Notes: generated by a model not told the origin, from the sequence alone. DNA of 64,000 nt from JAAZHD01 sp012510895 (GCA_050951465.1 JBMNJC010000009.1:1-64000), one strand, 5' to 3'; positions 35,302 through 45,563 are shown, numbered from the stretch's first letter. Numbers and translations are program-made.

Positions 35302-36134
35302 TTGGACTTTTGGGCTATCCTGTTGCACATAGCTTTTCTCCTGCTTTGCATAATCATCTCTATGCAACTCTTGAGATAGATATGGTTTATCTCGCTTTTG
35401 ACATAGAACCAACCCAAGTAAAGGCAGCAGTAGAAGGTTTTCGAACACTGGGATTTGAAGGCTTCAATGTTACTATACCTTACAAGGAAACAGTAATTAA
35501 TATGCTAGATTACGTAGATGAGGAAGCCAGGGTAATAGGTGCAGTGAACACAGTTAAAATAAAAAACGGAGAATTAATAGGTTATAATACAGACGGACAA
35601 GGTTTTGTACATGCTCTTAAATATAATGGATTTTCTGTTTCGGGTTGTAATGTTACTGTCTTAGGCGCTGGTGGATCTGCCAGGGCAATTTGTATCAGTT
35701 TAGCCGATGAAAATCCTAACTCCATTACAATTGTAAATCGTACATTTAGCAGAGCTGTAAAACTTGCAAATCTAATAAATGATTACAAGGGGAAAACATT
35801 AGTGGCAGCATCTCGCGCTATTCCTCATGGCGCTGATATCATTATCAATACAACAAGCTTGGGTATGTGGCCAAATGTCAAGGAAAACCCGCTTGATGGT
35901 ACATCTTTGAATCCACGAACATTGGTGTGTGATATTGTGTATAATCCCTTAGAAACGGCTATGCTTCGATATGCGGCATCCCAAGGTTGTAAAACTTGTA
36001 ATGGTATAGGCATGTTAATAGGACAAGGTTTAAGAGCAGTTGAAATATGGATGGAAAAAAAGCTGCCTGCTTCATCATGGCAGGTTATGATGGAAGCCTT
36101 AATGTTTAAAAACTTAACTAAAAATGATAATTAA
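35274..36134 (+). CDS. aroE: Shikimate dehydrogenase
   Basis: AroE reduces 3-dehydroshikimate to shikimate with NADPH. The protein is 286 aa. Substrate-binding blocks are GYPVAHSFSPALHNHL and FNVTIPYKE (catalytic lysine), with GYNTDGQGF; the NADP loop is VLGAGGSARAI and the C-terminal block is MLIGQGLRAVEIW. The ATG has GGAGG inside the end of yqeG. aroK and aroQ follow only after the 15-kb pilus cluster, so the shikimate genes bracket it. Confidence 0.95.
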   Translation: MRITPATKIVGLLGYPVAHSFSPALHNHLYATLEIDMVYLAFDIEPTQVKAAVEGFRTLGFEGFNVTIPYKETVINMLDYVDEEARVIGAVNTVKIKNGELIGYNTDGQGFVHALKYNGFSVSGCNVTVLGAGGSARAICISLADENPNSITIVNRTFSRAVKLANLINDYKGKTLVAASRAIPHGADIIINTTSLGMWPNVKENPLDGTSLNPRTLVCDIVYNPLETAMLRYAASQGCKTCNGIGMLIGQGLRAVEIWMEKKLPASSWQVMMEALMFKNLTKNDN

Positions 36135-36260
36135 GATTGATGCCATTTTGTGTTTTGTTTAAGTGCTGAATCAATGCAATAGCTGGCCCAACTCAAATGT
36201 TCTGTCTATTACTATATTTTCGAAGAAAATCTTTTTCAAATAAAATGTGCAGCTATAAAT

Positions 36261-36290
36261 TTGATAATTAATATGAGAAGTCAATATTAT
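36261..36290 (+). promoter_or_regulatory. Possible promoter of the pilus cluster
   Basis: TTGATA (36261-36266), an 18-base spacer and TATTAT (36285-36290) lie 38 bases before pilB. The 193-base gap from aroE shows no riboswitch I can recognise. Confidence 0.45.
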
Positions 36291-36327
36291 TATTTGTTTG
36301 CTTGAATGAAAAGCGGGAGGAACATTA

Positions 36328-38010
36328 ATGATCAATAGAAAAAGAAGGAGTTTAGGTGATATATTAATTGAATCAAATATAATAACTACTAATCAGTTGG
36401 AAGATGCACTGAAAAAGCAGAAGATAACAGGAAAAAAATTAGGTGAGCTTCTCCTGGAAGAAGGGCTAATTGATGAAATACAGCTTATGAAAGCTCTAGA
36501 ATATCAACTAAAAATACCACACATTGATTTAACTACTCATCAAATTGATCCTGAAGCAACTAAGCTCATCAGTGAAAATTTAGCCAGAAGACATATGCTT
36601 ATTCCGGTATCCAGAGATGAGGGGCTTGTTACTGTTGCTATGGCCGATCCACTTAATCTATATGCCATTGATGATGTAAATATAGCTACCGGTCTCAGTG
36701 TAAAACCTGCTTTAGCCCTTCGCAGCCACATTCAAAATGCCATAGAAAAGTATTATGGAAAAGAAAGCGCAGAAAAAGCAGTAGAAGACTTTACCAAAGA
36801 AGTTGGAATTGAGCAAATTTCGGAATTAGAAGAAGATATTCTAAATGAGGTAAATAATGCACCTGTAGTGCGATTAGTTGACTCAATTATACAACATGCT
36901 GCCCGGGCCAATGCCAGTGACATTCATATCGAACCATTTGAAAAAAACATAAGAATACGTTTTAGAATTGATGGAGATTTGCAGGAGATAATGACTTCAT
37001 CTAAAAATACTCATTCAGCCATTGTAACTCGCATCAAAATTATGGGAAGGATGGATATTGCTGAAAAAAGATTGCCTCAGGATGGTCGAGTTGAAATGCA
37101 GGTGGATAATAAACCTGTAGATCTTAGGATTTCAATTCTTCCAACTGTATATGGAGAGAAAGTTGTTATTCGTCTGCTTCATCGAACTAATACAATATTG
37201 ACAAAATCTCAGCTTGGATTTAATGATAAAAATATCGAAATGTTTGACAAAATTATACAAAGCCCAAGTGGTATTATTTTAGTCACCGGACCAACCGGAA
37301 GTGGAAAAACCACTACATTGTATGCAGTATTAAGAGAATTAAATAAAATTACTCGTAATATAATTACCGTAGAAGACCCGGTTGAATATCGATTAGAAGG
37401 AATCAATCAAGTTCAGGTTAATTTGAAGGCCGGTCTTACTTTCGCAAACGGACTTAGATCGATCTTAAGACAGGATCCGGATATTATTATGATAGGAGAG
37501 ATCCGAGACAATGAGACTGCTGAAATAGCAGTAAGAGCAGCCATAACAGGACACTTGGTTTTAAGTACAATGCATACTAATGACTCTGCTTCTACTGTGT
37601 CAAGACTAATAGACATGGGTATAGAGCCATTCTTAGTATCTTCCTCAGTTGTCGGCGTTGTTGCTCAAAGACTTGTTAAAAAAATATGTACAAACTGTAA
37701 AATAGAATATAAACCTGGACTAATAGAGAATTCGCTGCTTGGGCTGGAAAGCAACGAGAAACTTTATAAAGGAAGAGGTTGCAGTCTATGCAATAATACT
37801 GGATATAAAGGAAGAACAGCTATCCATGAGATTATGCTCATGACTAAAGAAATCCGTGAACTAGTGGAACAAGGGAGGTCGATAGATGAAATAAGGAGAA
37901 TTTCAAAAAAGCAGGGCACTCTTACCCTAAGAGAAAGTTGCAGTCAGTTAGTTAGGAATGGAATAACCACCACTGAGGAAATGCTAAAAGTAACATATAG
38001 TCTGGATTAG
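36328..38010 (+). CDS. pilB: Type IV pilus extension ATPase PilB
   Basis: PilB is the hexameric ATPase that powers pilin addition. The protein is 560 aa. It has an N-terminal GspE/MshEN domain (residues about 1-150, LGELLLEEGLIDE), Walker A GPTGSGKTTTLYAV, the Asp box ITVEDPVEYRLEGI, Walker B ILRQDPDIIMIGEIRD and a His box. A four-cysteine zinc site (CTNC...CSLC) lies near the C-terminus. The ATG has GGGAGG upstream. It is the first gene of the cluster. Confidence 0.95.
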   Translation: MINRKRRSLGDILIESNIITTNQLEDALKKQKITGKKLGELLLEEGLIDEIQLMKALEYQLKIPHIDLTTHQIDPEATKLISENLARRHMLIPVSRDEGLVTVAMADPLNLYAIDDVNIATGLSVKPALALRSHIQNAIEKYYGKESAEKAVEDFTKEVGIEQISELEEDILNEVNNAPVVRLVDSIIQHAARANASDIHIEPFEKNIRIRFRIDGDLQEIMTSSKNTHSAIVTRIKIMGRMDIAEKRLPQDGRVEMQVDNKPVDLRISILPTVYGEKVVIRLLHRTNTILTKSQLGFNDKNIEMFDKIIQSPSGIILVTGPTGSGKTTTLYAVLRELNKITRNIITVEDPVEYRLEGINQVQVNLKAGLTFANGLRSILRQDPDIIMIGEIRDNETAEIAVRAAITGHLVLSTMHTNDSASTVSRLIDMGIEPFLVSSSVVGVVAQRLVKKICTNCKIEYKPGLIENSLLGLESNEKLYKGRGCSLCNNTGYKGRTAIHEIMLMTKEIRELVEQGRSIDEIRRISKKQGTLTLRESCSQLVRNGITTTEEMLKVTYSLD

Positions 38011-38021
38011 GTGGTGATTTG

Positions 38022-39086
38022 ATGATGAGCATTAATGAGCTATTAACAGTGGCAGTACAAAAAAATGCATCTGATATTCACATAACTGTCGGTGTTCCGC
38101 CTGTGTTGCGAATAAATGGTCAGTTAAGATTTTATGACAAGGCGAAAAAACTGACACCTGAAGATACAAAGAATTATGTGTATCAGATACTGAATGAAGA
38201 CCAGTTGCTTAAATTAGAAAAACATGGTGAACTGGATTTGTCGTACAAGTTACCTGGTGTGTCGCGTTTCCGTGTAAATGCCTATAAACAACGCAGCAGT
38301 TATGCACTTGCCATCCGTGTTGTCAGTATTAACCCACCGACTTTGGATATGCTGGGATTTCCAAATAGTTTGAAAGAAATGGTAATGAAACCTAGAGGTT
38401 TAATACTGGTAACCGGTCCCACGGGTAGCGGAAAGTCTACCACACTGGCAGCAATGATAGATCATATTAACCGAAACCGTAGTTGTCATATTATAACCCT
38501 GGAGGATCCCATAGAGTATTTGCACAGACACAATAAAAGCATTATCAATCAGAGAGAAATAGGCAGTGACACCCAATCTTTTGCAAAAGGACTTAGAGCT
38601 GCACTAAGAGAGGATCCTGATGTTATTCTTGTGGGAGAAATGCGGGATATTGAAACCATTAGCATAGCAATTACTGCCGCAGAGACTGGTCATCTTGTTC
38701 TGTCTACTCTACATACTATGAGCGCTGATCAAACTATAGATCGCATTATTGATTCCTTTCCCAGCGAGCAACAAGCCCAAATCAAAATTCAACTGGCTGG
38801 TGTAATAGAAGGTATAATAGCACAACAATTGCTTCCTTTGAAAAATAATCAAGGTAGAGTAGCAGCTCTTGAAATACTAATAGCGAATAAAGCCATTCGT
38901 AATTTGATACGAGAGGGTAGAAGTCATCAAATCCAAACATCGATTCAGACCGGTTTAAAAAGTGGTATGCAATCTATGGATTATGCCCTGGCAAATTTAG
39001 TACGCCAGAATCTTATTACAGAAGAAACAGCTATGCAACGCTCTATGGATGTAGAAATATTAAAACAGCATATGAGAATATTATAG
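38022..39086 (+). CDS. pilT: Type IV pilus retraction ATPase PilT
   Basis: PilT depolymerises pili, giving twitching motility and DNA uptake. The protein is about 354 aa. Walker A is GPTGSGKSTTLAAM, the Asp box ITLEDPIEYLH, Walker B LREDPDVILVGEMRD, and the His box GHLVLSTLHT. The start is ATG 38022 (or the ATG one codon later), after GGTGGTG. Presence of pilT with comM and dprA in the same window suggests the pili could serve competence. Confidence 0.95.
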   Translation: MMSINELLTVAVQKNASDIHITVGVPPVLRINGQLRFYDKAKKLTPEDTKNYVYQILNEDQLLKLEKHGELDLSYKLPGVSRFRVNAYKQRSSYALAIRVVSINPPTLDMLGFPNSLKEMVMKPRGLILVTGPTGSGKSTTLAAMIDHINRNRSCHIITLEDPIEYLHRHNKSIINQREIGSDTQSFAKGLRAALREDPDVILVGEMRDIETISIAITAAETGHLVLSTLHTMSADQTIDRIIDSFPSEQQAQIKIQLAGVIEGIIAQQLLPLKNNQGRVAALEILIANKAIRNLIREGRSHQIQTSIQTGLKSGMQSMDYALANLVRQNLITEETAMQRSMDVEILKQHMRIL

Positions 39087-39135
39087 CATCATGATTAGAA
39101 AGCTTCTTGATTCTCTCTAAGAAAGGAGAATATGT

Positions 39136-40341
39136 ATGCCACTGTTTGAGTACCATGCAATCAACCAGGAAGGTAAGAATATTAGTGGAAGATACAATGC
39201 TAAGAATCGTCATGAAATTATACAAATGCTTCGCAGTAAGAAGTATTATCCCGTTAGGATTAATGAAGTTTCAGCGGATACAGATTTGAGCAATATTAAA
39301 CTATTCAACAAAATAAAAACTAAAGATATTGCTGTCTTTGCTAGACAGTTTTATGCCATGCTTCATGCAGGAGTTACCGTTATTCAATGTCTAAATATTT
39401 TACGCGTTCAAGTAGATAAACCCCACTTTCGTTCAGTTATTGATAAGGTTTATGAATCAGTTCAAAAAGGCGCTTCATTATCAGAAGCAATGCGGGAACA
39501 CCAGAATATCTTCCCTGAATTGTTTGTTAATATGATTGAGGCAGGGGAAGCAAGCGGCAACTTGGATAATATCATGGATCGTATGGCTTCCCATTATGAA
39601 AAAGAATCAAGAATACAAAGGAAAATACAAGGCGCAATGACCTATCCCATTATACTAGCTGTAGTTTCAGTTTTAGTAGTTGTATTCATGCTGGTCGCTA
39701 TACTGCCCACCTTCTTAGGTATGTTTGAAGGCAGCGGATTGCCTTTACCAGCACCTACTCGTATATTGTTAGGAATTAGTAATTCACTTAGACAATACTG
39801 GTATCTGTATATTACGGGGTTAGCCTTCATTTCTTATGCCATAAGACGGTATATTAACACAGAAGAAGGTAGAAAACAGTTCGACTTTTTAAAGCTTAAA
39901 TTGCCTATTGTTAAAAATCTTGTCATTAAAGTATCCATTTCTAGGTTTACACGTACACTGTCCACATTACTTGCCAGTGGAATTCCTTTGTTGCTGGCTA
40001 TGGATATTGTAGCAAAAGTCGTAGGTAACCGGGTAATATCGGACGGAATATTAAGTGTAAAAGAAGATCTTCGTATAGGCCATGAGCTATCAGGTCCAAT
40101 ACAAAGATTAGGTATTTTTCCCCCGATGGTAGATTCTATGATCAGAATAGGTGAGGAATCCGGTTCTTTAGAAGATGTATTATACAGGACTGCCAATTTT
40201 TATGATGAAGAAGTGGAATCAGCTGTTCAAAAATTGACATCTATGATGGAACCATTGATGTTAATTGTAATGGCAGTTATAATCGGATTTCTAGTAATAG
40301 CGATGTATCTCCCAATGATTGATATGATGCAGACTATATAA
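39136..40341 (+). CDS. pilC: Type IV pilus inner-membrane platform protein PilC
   Basis: This is the GspF/PilC-type platform on which PilB and PilT act. It is 401 aa with two homologous cytoplasmic domains (about 60-180 and 265-390). FARQFYAMLHAGVTVIQCL and SRFTRTLSTLLASGIPLL are the repeated entry motifs. There are membrane segments near 170-200, 215-235 and 370-395. The ATG has GAAAGGAG upstream. It is co-transcribed with pilT. Confidence 0.94.
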   Translation: MPLFEYHAINQEGKNISGRYNAKNRHEIIQMLRSKKYYPVRINEVSADTDLSNIKLFNKIKTKDIAVFARQFYAMLHAGVTVIQCLNILRVQVDKPHFRSVIDKVYESVQKGASLSEAMREHQNIFPELFVNMIEAGEASGNLDNIMDRMASHYEKESRIQRKIQGAMTYPIILAVVSVLVVVFMLVAILPTFLGMFEGSGLPLPAPTRILLGISNSLRQYWYLYITGLAFISYAIRRYINTEEGRKQFDFLKLKLPIVKNLVIKVSISRFTRTLSTLLASGIPLLLAMDIVAKVVGNRVISDGILSVKEDLRIGHELSGPIQRLGIFPPMVDSMIRIGEESGSLEDVLYRTANFYDEEVESAVQKLTSMMEPLMLIVMAVIIGFLVIAMYLPMIDMMQTI

Positions 40342-40359
40342 AGTAAAGAGGTGTTTATA

Positions 40360-41418
40360 TTGAGCCGTACACTATTATGCCTGGACCTTGGCAGCCAGAA
40401 TATACATGCGGTTGTAGGTAAGTGCTATAAGGGTTCTATAGAAATAAAAAAAGCGGCAGAAACCGTTATACCTCAAAATACCTATCTTGATGGCCGGATA
40501 GAAGACTTTGAGGAATTAAGGTATTCTATAAATCAATTATTGAATGTTAATAAAATCAGAATAAAAAACACTGTTTTAGTTATCCAGAGCACTTCAATCA
40601 TAACCAGGGATATAATATTACCTGCCACTGATCGCCAAAACTTAACCAATATGGTTAAATATGAAATAGAACAGTTCCTTCCAATTATAACTACAGAATA
40701 TGTCATCGAATACGCTATAGTCGATGAACTGCAGGAGGAAGGGTTAAAAAAGTATAAAATCCATGTTGCAGCTATGCCAAAGAGTATGGCAGACAGTTTG
40801 CTTAATCTTGTAAGAGAATGCGGACTAAAACCATTTGCATTGGATACTCATTTTAATGCTGTCTCCAAACTATTTTCCCGTGAAATTTCTATTAACGGAG
40901 AAAGACTGGAACAGGGAAAAACAGCAGCATTTATCGACTTTGGACATAACAGCATAGCTATTCACATTTTAACAAAAGGCAAACTTGCGTTCAGTCGTAT
41001 TATCAACTTAGGAGCAAATCTAATTGATAAAGAGATTGCCAGTTCTTTTCATATTACTCTTGAAGAAGCAGAGACCAGGAAATTCCAAAATTCAAACCTA
41101 GATCCCAATGATATGGTAGAAGGATCATTTGATTCATTTAACTCAGTTATTCGTTCACAAGTAGATATCTGGCTGTCTGAAATACAAAAAGTCTTTCAGT
41201 ATTATATCAGCAGGGATAGAGGTAATCAAATCGATGGTATATATATATTGGGAGGTTCATCCAGATTAAAAGGTTTGCAAAAGTATATGGAACAATCATT
41301 GAACACTAAAACCAATGCCATTGATCAGCTGGATATTATTAGAGAAAGTAAAAAAGCTAAAGACTTCAGCCTAAGAGAATATATTAATGCAATAGGAGGA
41401 TTAATTCGTAATGAGTAA
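40360..41418 (+). CDS. pilM: PilM-like pilus assembly ATPase, first copy
   Basis: PilM is an actin-like cytoplasmic protein that binds the PilN tail. The protein is 352 aa from the TTG at 40360 (MSRTLLCLDLGSQNIHAVVG), chosen because AAAGAGGTG gives it proper spacing. The upstream GTG at 40351 lies inside that site. Actin-fold phosphate motifs are LDLGSQNIHAV and FIDFGHNSIAIHI, with an adenosine motif YILGGSSRLKGL. It overlaps pilN by eight bases. Confidence 0.88.
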   Translation: MSRTLLCLDLGSQNIHAVVGKCYKGSIEIKKAAETVIPQNTYLDGRIEDFEELRYSINQLLNVNKIRIKNTVLVIQSTSIITRDIILPATDRQNLTNMVKYEIEQFLPIITTEYVIEYAIVDELQEEGLKKYKIHVAAMPKSMADSLLNLVRECGLKPFALDTHFNAVSKLFSREISINGERLEQGKTAAFIDFGHNSIAIHILTKGKLAFSRIINLGANLIDKEIASSFHITLEEAETRKFQNSNLDPNDMVEGSFDSFNSVIRSQVDIWLSEIQKVFQYYISRDRGNQIDGIYILGGSSRLKGLQKYMEQSLNTKTNAIDQLDIIRESKKAKDFSLREYINAIGGLIRNE

Positions 41419-41995
41419 TCTAATGTTGCAGAAAAATGACTTCAATTTTTTCTCTGCCGAACTGGAAGTAGAAAAAATATCTAAAAGGAAAATTATTCTT
41501 TTTTCTATAGTCATTCTTTTCTTTATTATAATAATTGCGGGAGCATATTTTATTTTTGAGAATAAGATTTCTTCTATTCAAATGCAAATAGAAGACCTTG
41601 ATGCTTATTTGACTTCAGATAAAGTAGCTTCAAGTCGAAAACTTGCAAATGAAAAAAGAAATGAATTTAAAAACTTAGAGGAATTTTATATTTCCTTGCA
41701 GGATTTTAACACATCATTACAGAAATTAAATACTATAGGAACAAAATATATAGAAAAAATTACATCAGCTATTCCACAGGGAATCTTTTTCGAAAGTATC
41801 TCCTTATCCGGGAATCAGCTGCAGATTCAGGGAACAGCACCTAACAGACAACTAATTGCAGAGTATCAAAATAATCTTCAAAGCTTAGATATATATTCGG
41901 AAGTATATGTTTCGAGTATTTTTACTTTGGAGTCCGCTTATTCTTTTGAACTAAGCTGTCTTTTAAAGGATGTGATTAATGATGAAACTAACTAA
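41411..41995 (+). CDS. pilN: PilN-like pilus assembly protein, first copy
   Basis: This is a bitopic membrane protein of 194 aa. The short N-terminal cytoplasmic part (MSNLMLQKNDFNFFS) should bind PilM. One hydrophobic segment (IILFSIVILFFIIIIAGAYF, about 28-47) precedes a coiled-coil region (about 50-110) and an extracytoplasmic alpha/beta domain with GIFFESISLSGNQLQIQG, as in PilN/GspL C-termini. It overlaps pilM and pilO. Confidence 0.8.
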   Translation: MSNLMLQKNDFNFFSAELEVEKISKRKIILFSIVILFFIIIIAGAYFIFENKISSIQMQIEDLDAYLTSDKVASSRKLANEKRNEFKNLEEFYISLQDFNTSLQKLNTIGTKYIEKITSAIPQGIFFESISLSGNQLQIQGTAPNRQLIAEYQNNLQSLDIYSEVYVSSIFTLESAYSFELSCLLKDVINDETN

Positions 41996-42755
41996 ACGCG
42001 AAATTTTGTTGTTAAAAATCGCAGGACTGGCAGCATTAGTAGCTATATCTTATTATTTTGTTATATATCCGGAATTGGATAAATTATATGCAGCACAGGA
42101 ACAATTGATGATAAAAACCCAAGAAGTAGAAACAGTGAAAAAAGAAATAGAATCTATACCAGAATTAGATGAAGAAATAAATATTTTAAAAGAAAACATA
42201 AAAAATTCTTATCAGGAATTCTATCCTAATATTCAACAGAAAAAAATCATTCTGATATTGGACGAACTTTTAGAAAATTCTGGGGTTAAAGCAGGTTCTC
42301 TTGAGTTTTCGCAATCTATTAAAGCAGTAAATAATGATGTTGATAATTCGAATTCCGAAAATACCGAATCCGATGAAATCAGTAATATTGAAAATGATAC
42401 TACAGAAGCATCATCATATGAAAATTATAAGTTGAATGCATATTCTATGTCCATTCAAGCACCTTTGCTTGGAAGGTATGAAGATATTATTGCATTTATT
42501 GCGGGTATCGAAGATTTGAATCGTGCAATAGTAATTAACAACTTACAAATAAGCCAAGATACTAATGGTATAATCAGCGGCAATATAGTGCTTGAATTTT
42601 ATTCTGTTTACAAACCAATAAAAAATCCTTCAGACGAAGAATACTTGAGTTGGAATTATGCTTCTCCTCGAGGTGTATATAATCCTTTTCCTGTTGTACC
42701 GGTTGAAGACATGTCAGACGTTCCAGAAAATGAAGAAAGTGTTAGTGAAAACTAA
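41979..42755 (+). CDS. pilO: PilO-like pilus assembly protein, first copy
   Basis: A bitopic protein of 258 aa with one membrane segment (LLKIAGLAALVAISYYFVIYP, about 10-30). A coiled coil (about 35-75) and a PilO-type ferredoxin-like domain interrupted by an acidic Ser/Asn/Glu-rich stretch (about 115-145) follow. The last 40 residues are Pro- and Glu-rich. PilO pairs with PilN to link PilM to the outer parts of the machine. It overlaps the end of pilN by 17 bases. Confidence 0.78.
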   Translation: MMKLTKREILLLKIAGLAALVAISYYFVIYPELDKLYAAQEQLMIKTQEVETVKKEIESIPELDEEINILKENIKNSYQEFYPNIQQKKIILILDELLENSGVKAGSLEFSQSIKAVNNDVDNSNSENTESDEISNIENDTTEASSYENYKLNAYSMSIQAPLLGRYEDIIAFIAGIEDLNRAIVINNLQISQDTNGIISGNIVLEFYSVYKPIKNPSDEEYLSWNYASPRGVYNPFPVVPVEDMSDVPENEESVSEN

Positions 42756-42831
42756 CACACAAAAGATGATATTTATGCTGACAACTACTTACTATATGTA
42801 TAAAAAATAGCGGCACAGAAATGAGGAAATT

Positions 42832-43602
42832 ATGGAAGTACTTAAAAACACTACTATATTTTTAGTTGGAATAATATTTGGCAGTTTCTTCAATGTATGC
42901 ATATATCGAATACCTAGATCAGAATCGATTATTTCCCCACCCTCTCATTGCACCAATTGCGGTATGAAACTAAAATGGTATGAATTATTGCCTGTATTTA
43001 GCTGGGTATTTTTGGGTGGGAAGTGCCATACTTGCAAAAGAAAAATTTCAATACAATATCCATTAGTAGAATTGTCTACTGGTATACTTTTTTTATTATT
43101 AATTCAAAAATTCGGCTTCAGCGGACAAGCGATAAGCTACGTATTTCTGGTTTCACTGCTGATTATTATCACAGTAATAGATCTGCAACATCAAATTATT
43201 CCAGATGAACTGATTATAGTTGGCGCTATTACTGGTGTATTATTATCGCTGATAAAATTCACAGTTTCATGGATAGAAGCTGCTTTGGGATTATTAACAG
43301 GAAGCGGAACGTTTCTAATAGTTGCTATAATAGCTGAAAAGCTATTAAAGAAGGAAGGTATGGGCGGCGGAGACATAAAATTAATGGGCATGATTGGTAT
43401 TTATCTAGGCTGGAAACTAACTGCTTTATCTATGCTTTTATCTATATATGCAGGCGGTATTATTGGAGGACTCCTTGTGTTGCTGAAAGTTAAGAAGAGG
43501 GATGATGCTATACCATACGGTCCTTTTATAGCAGCAGGTACCATTATATCCATTTTTTTTGGTAATGATATTATAAGATGGTACCTGCAATCGCTTATGT
43601 GA
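42832..43602 (+). CDS. pilD: Prepilin peptidase (leader peptidase / N-methyltransferase)
   Basis: This enzyme cleaves type III signal peptides and methylates the new N-terminus of pilins. The protein is 256 aa with about seven to eight membrane segments. The N-terminal DiS_P_DiS methylase domain has two CxxC pairs (C40/C43 and C65/C68). The peptidase aspartates are in IDLQHQIIPDE and GMGGGDIKLMGMIG. An IS is inserted 14 bases after its stop, separating it from the pseudopilins it should process. Confidence 0.93.
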   Translation: MEVLKNTTIFLVGIIFGSFFNVCIYRIPRSESIISPPSHCTNCGMKLKWYELLPVFSWVFLGGKCHTCKRKISIQYPLVELSTGILFLLLIQKFGFSGQAISYVFLVSLLIIITVIDLQHQIIPDELIIVGAITGVLLSLIKFTVSWIEAALGLLTGSGTFLIVAIIAEKLLKKEGMGGGDIKLMGMIGIYLGWKLTALSMLLSIYAGGIIGGLLVLLKVKKRDDAIPYGPFIAAGTIISIFFGNDIIRWYLQSLM

Positions 43603-43616
43603 GCTTATAGCTAATA

Positions 43617-45563
43617 GAGTGAATTCGGAAACTCCAATGGAAACCAAGTGACTACCTTCCTGTAATACAATAATATAGGATACAACCCTAAAATATGGTG
43701 TTAGTGGTTCTTTGGAGGAAACGATTATTGACAGAAAAAATGGTAGCCGGCGGTTAATCCATAAAGAAAGGCATGACAAATAGACCTGAGTAACAGGCCT
43801 GAAAAAAAGGAGTATCAGATGAAGTATTTATGCAGTAGTCTTAGCGCAAGCCTCATCGAGAAGATCCGTCAGCTTAACTGAAGAATACTTGACCCATAAA
43901 TCAAGATGCACGTTAGCGGCAGCTAAAACAGCTCTGAAAAACCGGTGCTTTGTACTGCGCATGCTGCCTTTCTCAACGTCATAGTCGTTAAAGATCCTTT
44001 TGTTGATTCGCTCAGCCCCGGAGCGTTGCCTGAGCTTCTCTTTGTAGGTTTCTGACTGCCTTGAGATCGCTGGGAATAACCTAAGATCGTCATCTGGTTT
44101 GATGTAGACAGTACGGCCATATGAACTATCTGAACATTTGCACGGGCATGATTTGTTGTTTGCAGCAAACCAGCAGCGGTATTTATGTCCTTTACCGTAG
44201 CAGCAACCCCAGTAGGCATAGGGAATACCGCCCTCGCAGATAGGTTCACCTTTATGGTTAAAGGCTACAACCCCTTTGGGAAGGCTCTTCAAAGCAATTT
44301 TAGTTTTTTCGTCCAGAGGAATAAACGGCCGGATATTCCAATGGTAGCAGAGCTCATAAGTTGGGTAATTGTCCATGGCACCATCAAAGATCGCATTTTC
44401 TACTCGTAGTGAAGGAAAGAGTTCCCGAAACTCCTGAAGAGCGAATATTGTAGTGATGCTGTCATGGCGCTTTGCTTGAACCATTCGTAAATAGATAGGA
44501 AGATCATGCTTGGTTCCGGCAGCAGTAAAGGCATAAAGGGAATCACCAAAGAAGTATAGTTCCCGGTAGCTGTCCCATCCCCAGGTAGCATCTGGATCAG
44601 AATAACGCCGGGGGCATTGGCAGTTAAAAATGCCCTGAGACTTACACTCGCATACTTTTATGCCATAGGAGGATGCACCGGAATAGTAAGGAGTACCATC
44701 TCCTGCGATGGACATGGCATTGGTATCTCCCAGCAGACCCATCTGAGCAGAGGTATCGACGACTAAACGGGAGAAGAATTGCTGTAATACTTCTTCTCTG
44801 CGGCTACGCCGAAGCGTTCCCAGCTTTGCTCTCATAACCAGTTTCCTTACAGCTCCTTTATGCTTGGGTGGCAGTTTCTGTCCTTGTTTGAGTTTCTTTC
44901 GAGGCTTGGATTGAAATGAGCGTAGCTTTCGTTTCTTGGCAACGTCAGCACTCTTGGATCCCAGCCACATTCGGTCTATAAGATCGTAATATGACGAAGT
45001 GGAAGGTGCTTTACCTTGAAAACCGCAGATGTCATAGTAAAGTTTATCATTAGCCACTGTCTCAGCCCATTGGGATATGCTGTACTCCTTTAGCTCAATC
45101 ATCAGGAAAAGGGACCTGATCATTGCAGCTTGCTCTTTGGCGGGAGCACCGGTTGCTGAGTAAAGAGGCTTAATGATAGGAAGGACTTTGTCCATGTCCA
45201 GGTGGAAGAGCTTCATGATGGTTGGTTCCATCTGGACTACCCTTCCCTTGTTGAACAAGTAATGGGGGATTAGCTTGAGTATAAGCATTTGCTGATACTC
45301 ATGATGTGGGAGCCAAGGGCCTAACATAAACAACACCTCGCAAATAAGTAGCAATTGGTAAATAATACCATATACTTCAATTATGTGCGAACGTATGTTT
45401 TGTCAAGGTGAATGGCACCCATAAATTCAAATATTTAGTGGAATTTCGAAATTAATTTACTGGAAATTATTTTGGTATTATCAGGAAGATCTTAGGGGTG
45501 AAGCGCAAAACGTACCGCCCTAAAGATAGATGTAGTAGGCTTTCGGAGTTTCCGAAAGTACTC
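43617..45563 (-). mobile_element. DDE insertion sequence inside the pilus operon
   Basis: The 1947-bp element has 19-bp inverted ends with 16 matches: GAGTGAATTCGGAAACTCC (43617-43635), and GAGTACTTTCGGAAACTCC reading inward from 45563. A 6-bp target duplication CTAATA flanks it (43611-43616 and 45564-45569). The empty site places the pseudopilin ribosome site just after pilD. The non-coding parts are 211 bases on the left and about 236 on the right. No strong outward promoter was found in either. Confidence 0.88.
43828..45327 (-). CDS. DDE transposase
   Basis: This 499-aa transposase starts MLGPWLPHHEYQQMLIL, with GAGGTG seven bases upstream; the frame is open nine codons more. Candidate catalytic acids are in SIAGDGTPYYSGASSYG, AIFDGAMDNYPTYEL and the C-terminal GAERINKRIFNDYDVEKG. 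A cysteine-rich insert (CECKSQGIFNCQC, and later CPCKCS) could bind zinc. It resembles IS4/IS1182-like transposases in layout, but I cannot name the family with confidence. The reading frame is intact. Confidence 0.78.
   Translation of the reverse strand: MLGPWLPHHEYQQMLILKLIPHYLFNKGRVVQMEPTIMKLFHLDMDKVLPIIKPLYSATGAPAKEQAAMIRSLFLMIELKEYSISQWAETVANDKLYYDICGFQGKAPSTSSYYDLIDRMWLGSKSADVAKKRKLRSFQSKPRKKLKQGQKLPPKHKGAVRKLVMRAKLGTLRRSRREEVLQQFFSRLVVDTSAQMGLLGDTNAMSIAGDGTPYYSGASSYGIKVCECKSQGIFNCQCPRRYSDPDATWGWDSYRELYFFGDSLYAFTAAGTKHDLPIYLRMVQAKRHDSITTIFALQEFRELFPSLRVENAIFDGAMDNYPTYELCYHWNIRPFIPLDEKTKIALKSLPKGVVAFNHKGEPICEGGIPYAYWGCCYGKGHKYRCWFAANNKSCPCKCSDSSYGRTVYIKPDDDLRLFPAISRQSETYKEKLRQRSGAERINKRIFNDYDVEKGSMRSTKHRFFRAVLAAANVHLDLWVKYSSVKLTDLLDEACAKTTA

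Noticed and set aside
36135..36327. Possible cyclic-di-GMP riboswitch before pilB
   Set aside because: The conserved cores of either known class are not seen; only a promoter-like pair was kept.
45400..45490. Outward promoter at the right end of the pilus-cluster IS
   Set aside because: TTGTCA-N16-TAAATT and TTTACT-N14-TATTAT can be drawn, but both have poor boxes or spacing.
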